From: Burkholderiales bacterium
GTDB lineage: Bacteria > Pseudomonadota > Gammaproteobacteria > Burkholderiales > Burkholderiaceae_C
DNA: 64,000 nt
Reading direction: 5' to 3'
Assembly: GCA_016223165.1 (NCBI GenBank)
Contig: JACRPO010000007.1
Span: 496,001-560,000 of the forward strand
Position 1 is the first letter of the stretch. Each line of letters starts with the position of its first letter. A program made the position numbers and the translations under genes. The notes beneath the pieces were generated by a model. The model saw nothing but the letters and a program-made list of their open reading frames with translations, was not told where the DNA came from and did no database searches. Positions 59,396 through 64,000 of the stretch are shown here, piece after piece.

Positions 59396-61387
59396 TCAGC
59401 TGCCGATCACGCCGCCGTCGTCCTTGCGGATCACCACGGTGGCGCTGCGCGGCCGGCCGGTGGGCTTGAAGTCGGGCCAGTTGCTGAACTTGCGCGGCTC
59501 GTTCGGGTTGCTGCGCTCGCTCGGCGTCTCGCCCGGGTGCTGGATGTTGACGAACACCGTGCGTGAATCGGGCGCGAAGGCGGCGCCGGTGATTTCGCAG
59601 TTCACCGGCCCGACGAGGAAGCGGCGGAACTCGCCGGTGGCGAGGTCGCAGGCGAGCATCTGGTTGTTGCCCACGCGCGCCATCTCGCCCTTGTTCATCG
59701 CCGCCGGGCCCATGTCGGTCTGCACCCAAAGGCCACCCTGCGGGTCGAACGAGATCCCGTCGGGGCAGGCGAAGAGGTCGCCCTTGATGTTGCCCTTGGC
59801 TTCGGCGCGCTCGTTGGCCGGGTCGCCGGCGAGCACGAGGTGGTTCCACTCGAAGGTCTCGCCGTCGTAGTCGCCGTCTTCCTTCCAGCGGATGATCGAG
59901 CCCATCGTGTTGTTGGCGCGCGGGTTGGCGGCGTCCACGGCCGGGTTGCTGCCCTGGCCGCGGTTGCTGTTGTTGGTGAGCGTGCAATAGACCCAGCGCG
60001 TGGCCTTGTCGATGGCCAGCCACTCCGGGCGATCCATTTTCGTGCCGCCGAGCAGGTCGCTCGCCTGGCGCGCCTTGATCACCACCTCCCCGGCATCAGC
60101 GAAGCCGACGAGCGGCCCCTGGCCGGCCCGCATCGGCAGCCAGCGCCCGCGCCCGCCGGCGTCGAACCGCGCTACGTACAGCGTGCCGTGGTCAAGCAGC
60201 TCGGCATTCGCGCGCGCGGCACTGATGCCGGCGCCGCCGGGCTTGATCTTGTCGCGGCTGACGAACTTGTAGATGTACTCGAAGCGCGCGTCCTCGCCGC
60301 TGTAGACGACGGCGCGCCCGTCCTGCGTCACCGCGACCCAGGCGCCCTCGTGCGCGGCGCGGCCGAGGGCCGTGCGCTTCACGGGCGTGCTCTGCGGGTC
60401 GAACGGGTCGACCTCGACCACCCAGCCGAAGCGGTTGGGCTCGTTGGGGTGGCGCACGGCGTCGAAGCGTTCGTCGTGCTCGAACCAGCGGTAGCCGAAG
60501 CCGTTCTTGCGCAGGCCCCAGCGGCGCTCGTGCGCGGTGGGCTGGTCGGCGGTGCTGAAGTAGCCGGCGAAGTTCTCTTCGCCCGAGAGATACGTGCCCC
60601 ACGGCGTCATGCCGCTGGCGCAGTTGTTGAGCGTGCCGAGCGCGAGGCGCCCGCCGGGGTCGGCCGCGGTCTTCATCATCGGATGGCCGGCCGCCGGCCC
60701 GCCGATGGCGAACGGCGTGCTGGCCGTGAAGCGCCGCGCATAGCGCGAGGGGCGCACCGCCTGCCAGCGGCCGCCGGGGCCACCGGGGCCTTGCACGAGT
60801 TGCACCTCCGTGACCGAGATGCCGTGCGCGGCCTGGCTCTTCTTGACCTTCTCGGCCGTCCACGACTCCATGCCGCCGGCGTGCAGCAGGCCGTCGTCGG
60901 TGTACTCGTGGTTCATCACGAGCAGGCCGTGGCTGCTGCTGCCCTCGATCGGGAAGAAGTGGATGCCGTCGTGGTGCATGCCCATCTGCACCGCCTGCTC
61001 GGCGGCGGTGTTGCTGGCGTCGTCCTTGAACGGCGGCATGTTGCCGGCCACGCCGACCGGCTCGCCCCAGGGCATGAAGGGCGCGGCGGTGTAACCCTCG
61101 GGCACGGCGACGCGGTCCCCCGTGGCGGCCGGCACGCTCTTGAACCCGATGCGTGGGGGTGCGCCAGCGGCGGCGCCCGCCGCCGCGCAGCCCGCGATCG
61201 ACCCAGCCGCCGCGGCGGCCAGCGGCGCGAGCACGAATGAGCCGAGGGGACCGAGTGGGCCGAGCCGCGCCAGCGCCGCCGCCGCGCCGCCGCGCAGCAC
61301 GATGCGCCGCGCGGGGTCGGAGACATCGTGGATGCTCGGGTTGGAGGACCGGTTGCTGTCCTCCATCTGCTCGAAGTCCTTGGCCAT
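59396..61387 (-). CDS. PhoX-like alkaline phosphatase family protein (DUF839)
   Basis: A 663-residue PhoX/DUF839 protein. AGGAGG precedes the ATG at 61387. A twin-arginine segment (ARRIVLRGG at about residues 26-34) and a lipobox-like IAGC near residue 67 suggest Tat export. The body has the family features: FPIEGSSSHGLLVMNHEYTD, YLSGEENFAGYF, EHDERFD, and CPDGISFDPQGGLW. PhoX uses calcium and iron and acts on phosphate esters; the substrate here is not proven. No pho box was seen upstream. Confidence 0.9.
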   Translation of the reverse strand: MAKDFEQMEDSNRSSNPSIHDVSDPARRIVLRGGAAAALARLGPLGPLGSFVLAPLAAAAAGSIAGCAAAGAAAGAPPRIGFKSVPAATGDRVAVPEGYTAAPFMPWGEPVGVAGNMPPFKDDASNTAAEQAVQMGMHHDGIHFFPIEGSSSHGLLVMNHEYTDDGLLHAGGMESWTAEKVKKSQAAHGISVTEVQLVQGPGGPGGRWQAVRPSRYARRFTASTPFAIGGPAAGHPMMKTAADPGGRLALGTLNNCASGMTPWGTYLSGEENFAGYFSTADQPTAHERRWGLRKNGFGYRWFEHDERFDAVRHPNEPNRFGWVVEVDPFDPQSTPVKRTALGRAAHEGAWVAVTQDGRAVVYSGEDARFEYIYKFVSRDKIKPGGAGISAARANAELLDHGTLYVARFDAGGRGRWLPMRAGQGPLVGFADAGEVVIKARQASDLLGGTKMDRPEWLAIDKATRWVYCTLTNNSNRGQGSNPAVDAANPRANNTMGSIIRWKEDGDYDGETFEWNHLVLAGDPANERAEAKGNIKGDLFACPDGISFDPQGGLWVQTDMGPAAMNKGEMARVGNNQMLACDLATGEFRRFLVGPVNCEITGAAFAPDSRTVFVNIQHPGETPSERSNPNEPRKFSNWPDFKPTGRPRSATVVIRKDDGGVIGS

Positions 61388-61483
61388 GCCGCCTCCTGAA
61401 CGGTGTGATGACAGGCCGCATTCTGGCCGGCCCATGTGTCACCCCGACCCCGGGGCCGCCCGGGGGGCCGCACGGAGCGACCC

Positions 61484-61501
61484 TCGTTCACAGGCTCTTC
61501 A
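61484..61501. repeat. single arm of the 14-kb palindromic element
   Basis: These 18 bases (complement of TGAAGAGCCTGTGAACGA) match 14028-14045 exactly. They cover the stop codon of the thioredoxin gene, so that gene may have acquired its last codons with the repeat. The other arm was not found nearby. Confidence 0.6.
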
Positions 61502-62116
61502 ACCCGCGTGTCGCGCCAGCGCCTCGACATCCTCCGGGAAGAGCTGCCCCGCTTCGGCCTGCAGCACGCGCCCGTCGCGGCCGCGCAGCAGCAGCACCGG
61601 CAGGCCGCGGGGCTTGGGCAGTGCACGATGAAGCGCCGGGCTCACCCAGGCCGCCGGCCAGGCATAGCCGCGCCGCTGCAGGTAGGCGCGCGCCTCTTCG
61701 GGCTTCTTGTCGATGCTGAAGGTCAGCATCGCCAGCCCCTGGCCGCCGCGCTGGCGCTGCGCCTGCCAGAGCTTGTCGATATGCGGGCTCGTCAAGGCGC
61801 AGAACGGGCACCAGCTCGCCCACCAGTACAGGAGCAGCACACGGCCCTCGGCCATCACCGGCTCGAAGCGCTGGCCGTCGAGCAGGTCGATGGCGGGGAT
61901 CGTGATCGGCGTGCCCGGCGCCGGCAGCGGCGGTGCCTTGGCTTCCTGGGCGGCGCCATCGGTCGAGGCGGGCGAAACGGGCGGAAGAGGCGAAGCGGGT
62001 GGAGCCGGAGAAACCGACGCTGGCTGCGCCGCGGCCGTGCGCGGCACGAGCAGGCCCGCAGCCGTCGCACCGAGCCAATGCCGCCTGGACCAGGAAGACC
62101 CCGCAGGCGGGTTCAT
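61499..62116 (-). CDS. Tat-exported TlpA/ResA-like thioredoxin
   Basis: A 205-residue periplasmic thioredoxin. The N-terminus SSWSRRHWLGATAAGLL carries a twin-arginine signal, unusual for TlpA proteins. A Pro/Ser-rich linker (about residues 32-65) leads to the thioredoxin fold with active site WCPFC at residues 102-106. It may reduce periplasmic disulphides. Its ATG overlaps the stop of the sterol desaturase gene by 4 bp, so the two are coupled. Confidence 0.9.
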   Translation of the reverse strand: MNPPAGSSWSRRHWLGATAAGLLVPRTAAAQPASVSPAPPASPLPPVSPASTDGAAQEAKAPPLPAPGTPITIPAIDLLDGQRFEPVMAEGRVLLLYWWASWCPFCALTSPHIDKLWQAQRQRGGQGLAMLTFSIDKKPEEARAYLQRRGYAWPAAWVSPALHRALPKPRGLPVLLLRGRDGRVLQAEAGQLFPEDVEALARHAG

Positions 62117-63321
62117 CGCACGCGCACCGTCTTGTGTGGCGAATCGCGGGCCGAGGCACGGGCCGAATCACGTGCCGAATCGAGGGCCGAGGCGAGAGCC
62201 GTCCCGGGCGCCGTCTCCGGCGACACCTCTTCGTCGTGGCTCACGTCGGCCGCCGGTTCCGTCACCCGGCCCACTGCCCACAGCAGCGTCACGATGAGCA
62301 GCGCCAGCCCGGCCACCAACCACGGCGACAGGCGATGCGCATTCCACAGCACGATCGTCGTCAGCAACAGCGCCACCGCGAACAGCGTGCCCGCCACCCA
62401 GGCGGCGAGTTCGGTGATGGGCGGGCCGTAGCGGCCGGAGCGTTGGAAGCGCTTGAGGTCGAAGGCGGGCCTGGGCCATTTCGCCGCCACGTCGGCGGGC
62501 CGCCAGCCCGGCGGCGCGAGCCACACGCGCAGCTTGTCGGGCCAGGCCTTCGTGCGCCAGCTGTCGAGCGCGAGATCGCGGTAGACCTGCAGGTTCGCCC
62601 ACAGCGGATTCCAGCTGCGCAGCGGCGCGCGCGTGCCGTAGACGCAGGGCTCGCGCTCGTCCTCGGGCGCGTAGCTGCCGAAGAGGCGGTCCCAGACGAG
62701 CAGGATGCCGCCGTAGTTCTTGTCCAGGTAGCGGTCGTTCACCGCGTGGTGCACGCGGTGGTTGGAGGGGGCGCAGAACCAGCGGTCGAACCAGCCGAGG
62801 CGGTCGACCTGCTGCGTGTGCACCCAGAACTGGTAGAGCAGGTCGATGAGCGCGACGATGCCGAAGACGAGCGGCGGCACGCCGAGCACGGCCAGCGGCA
62901 GGTAGAACATCCAGCCGAGCAGGAAGCCGCTGCTCGTCTGCCTGAGCGCCGTGCTGAGGTTGTAGTCCTCGCTCTGGTGGTGCACCACGTGCGCTGCCCA
63001 CAGCACCGCGACGCGGTGGCCGGCGCGGTGCAGCCAGTAGTAGCAGAAGTCGTAGCCGACGAGGGCGGCGAGCCACACCCACACCGAGCCCGCGCTCAGC
63101 TGCCACAGCGCCACGTGCTCGTAGGCGAGGGTGTACAGGCCCACCGCGAACAGGCGCGTGAACAGGCCCACCACCTGGCTCATGACGCCGAGGCCGATGC
63201 TCGACAGCGCATCGGCCAGCCGGTAGGTATTGCGCCCGCGCGCCAGGCCCACCACGAACTCGAAGGCGATGAGCCCGAGGAACACCGGCGTGGCCAGCAC
63301 GATGACTTGCGCGGAGGTCAT
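62113..63321 (-). CDS. fatty acid hydroxylase / sterol desaturase family protein
   Basis: A 402-residue membrane protein of the fatty acid hydroxylase superfamily. Three histidine clusters are present: HRAGH, HVVHHQSEDYN and HRVHHAVN, which bind a di-iron centre. Several membrane segments surround them and a C-terminal membrane pair follows. The last 35 residues are a Ser/Ala/Arg/Asp repeat. I used the ATG at 63321; an ATG at 63348 adds nine residues. The substrate is not known; bacterial members hydroxylate or desaturate lipids. It is divergent from the SDR at the edge. Confidence 0.9.
   Translation of the reverse strand: MTSAQVIVLATPVFLGLIAFEFVVGLARGRNTYRLADALSSIGLGVMSQVVGLFTRLFAVGLYTLAYEHVALWQLSAGSVWVWLAALVGYDFCYYWLHRAGHRVAVLWAAHVVHHQSEDYNLSTALRQTSSGFLLGWMFYLPLAVLGVPPLVFGIVALIDLLYQFWVHTQQVDRLGWFDRWFCAPSNHRVHHAVNDRYLDKNYGGILLVWDRLFGSYAPEDEREPCVYGTRAPLRSWNPLWANLQVYRDLALDSWRTKAWPDKLRVWLAPPGWRPADVAAKWPRPAFDLKRFQRSGRYGPPITELAAWVAGTLFAVALLLTTIVLWNAHRLSPWLVAGLALLIVTLLWAVGRVTEPAADVSHDEEVSPETAPGTALASALDSARDSARASARDSPHKTVRVR
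62138..62197 (-). repeat. 12-bp tandem repeat at the desaturase 3' end
   Basis: Five 12-bp units related to GCCGAATCACGG (read on the + strand) code for the Ser-Ala-Arg-Asp-type C-terminal tail. They are in frame and just before the stop. Confidence 0.7.
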
Positions 63322-63377
63322 GAGCCATTGTGGCGCCGGAGCGCGCATGCGGCGCCCGGCGTCGATAGCATGGGCGG

Positions 63378-64000
63378 ATGAACACGCTTGCTCGCGCCAC
63401 CGACCCCCCGCCCGCAGCGCGCACGCTGCTCGTCACCGGCGCCAGCCGCGGCATCGGCGCTGCCGTGGCGCGCCTGGCCGCGTCGCCCCGCCACGGCGGC
63501 TGGGACGTGCTCGTCAACTACACGCGCGACGCCGCCGCCGCCGAGGCCGTGGCCGCCGAGGTGCGCGAGCGCGGCCGCCGGGCGCTCGTCGTGCAGGCCG
63601 ATGTCGGCGACGAGGCCCAGGTGATGGCGATGTTCGCCGCCCTCGACGCCGCGGTCGCGGACGGCCGCCTGGCGCCGCTTCGCGGCCTCGTCAACAACGC
63701 CGGCGTCGTCGACCTGCCGGCGCGCGTCGACGAGATGAGCGGCGCGCGCATCGAGCGCATGTTCCGCATCAATGTCTTCGGCTCCATGTGGTGCGCGCGT
63801 GAAGCCGTCAAGCGCATGAGCACGAAGCAGGGCTTGGGCGGCGGGACGGTTGGCAAGGGCGGCAGCATCGTCAACCTGAGCTCGGCCGCCTCGCGCCTCG
63901 GCTCGCCCGGCCAGTACGTCGACTACGCGGCGAGCAAGGGCGCCATCGACGTCTTCACGCTCGGCCTGGCGCGCGAGGTCGCCACCGAAGGCATTCGCGT
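63378..64000 (+). CDS. short-chain dehydrogenase/reductase, 5' part
   Basis: The first 207 codons of an SDR; the gene runs off the window. Glycine motif TGASRGIGAAVA at about residues 20-31, NNAG near 105, the Ser-containing NLSSAAS strand and the catalytic YAASKGA (Tyr/Lys) near the edge. The ATG at 63378 is followed by a short Pro/Ala stretch. It is 56 bp from the desaturase start and transcribed away from it. The family resembles FabG-type reductases; substrate unknown. Confidence 0.9.
   Translation, partial: MNTLARATDPPPAARTLLVTGASRGIGAAVARLAASPRHGGWDVLVNYTRDAAAAEAVAAEVRERGRRALVVQADVGDEAQVMAMFAALDAAVADGRLAPLRGLVNNAGVVDLPARVDEMSGARIERMFRINVFGSMWCAREAVKRMSTKQGLGGGTVGKGGSIVNLSSAASRLGSPGQYVDYAASKGAIDVFTLGLAREVATEGIR

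Noticed and set aside
55848..60023. 1391-codon minus-strand open frame opposite the cyclase gene
   Set aside because: Antisense shadow of the cyclase and reading into the PhoX gene in another frame; no recognisable domain.

Overview
This is a 64 kb chromosomal segment of a GC-rich Gram-negative bacterium. It is most likely a betaproteobacterium of the order Burkholderiales, broadly in the Leptothrix/Rubrivivax/Ideonella group. That placement is inferred from the gene set: System I cytochrome c maturation with separate ccmH and ccmI, GTP-type PEP carboxykinase, RlmJ, DUF2339/DUF3999, a TRAP transporter with IclR control, and extreme third-position GC. No rRNA, tRNA, CRISPR array, integrase or intact insertion sequence was found. 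Most of the window is ordinary chromosome, with an accessory block at about 9.2-17.7 kb.

Layout. 1-2.7 kb: the end of a TRAP-transporter large subunit, a short-chain dehydrogenase and an IclR regulator (a catabolic cassette). 2.7-3.9 kb: an MFS transporter on the minus strand. 4.35-9.15 kb: the prkA-yeaH-spoVR stress operon, preceded by a leader that can fold strongly. 9.17-17.7 kb (minus strand): a membrane-anchored protein carrying the C-terminal domain of CcmI, a 1369-residue lipoprotein with RCC1-like and Ig-like repeats and four haem-attachment motifs, a 160-bp nested palindromic element, and an exported WD40/coiled-coil/caspase-like protein. 17.9-25.6 kb: a complete ccmABCDEFGHI operon, nearly every junction overlapping. 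25.7-32.2 kb: a D-lactate-type FAD oxidase, a small unknown gene, a PduO-type cobalamin adenosyltransferase, a secreted metallopeptidase/propeller/beta-barrel protein and DedA.

32.2-37.5 kb: recG divergent from queA, then a small cytochrome c and tgt. 37.7-42.1 kb: the DUF2339-DUF3999 membrane pair. 42.2-47.7 kb: rlmJ, a MOSC protein, pckG, a metallophosphoesterase, a UspA protein and a small unknown gene. 47.9-49.9 kb: an Hsp70-like gene convergent with, and overlapping, a UPF0149 gene. 49.9-50.3 kb: an intergenic region with a strong terminator, a possible small RNA and a promoter carrying two palindromic operators. 50.3-52.2 kb: an Acg-type nitroreductase-like gene and a TetR gene. 52.3-59.4 kb: mmsA, an M28 peptidase, a DUF3237 gene and a large cyclase/AAA/TPR protein. 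59.4-63.3 kb (minus): a PhoX-like phosphatase, a Tat-exported thioredoxin and a sterol desaturase. 63.4 kb to the end: the start of another short-chain dehydrogenase.

The strongest candidate for something undescribed is the 9.2-17.7 kb minus-strand block. An orphan CcmI-C-domain protein lies 10 bp behind a predicted multihaem, RCC1-containing surface lipoprotein, and the block ends divergently next to the ccm operon whose machinery would attach those haems. A second theme is a set of short in-frame tandem repeats (6, 9 and 12 bp) in at least six genes, plus dispersed palindromic repeats shared between distant parts of the window.
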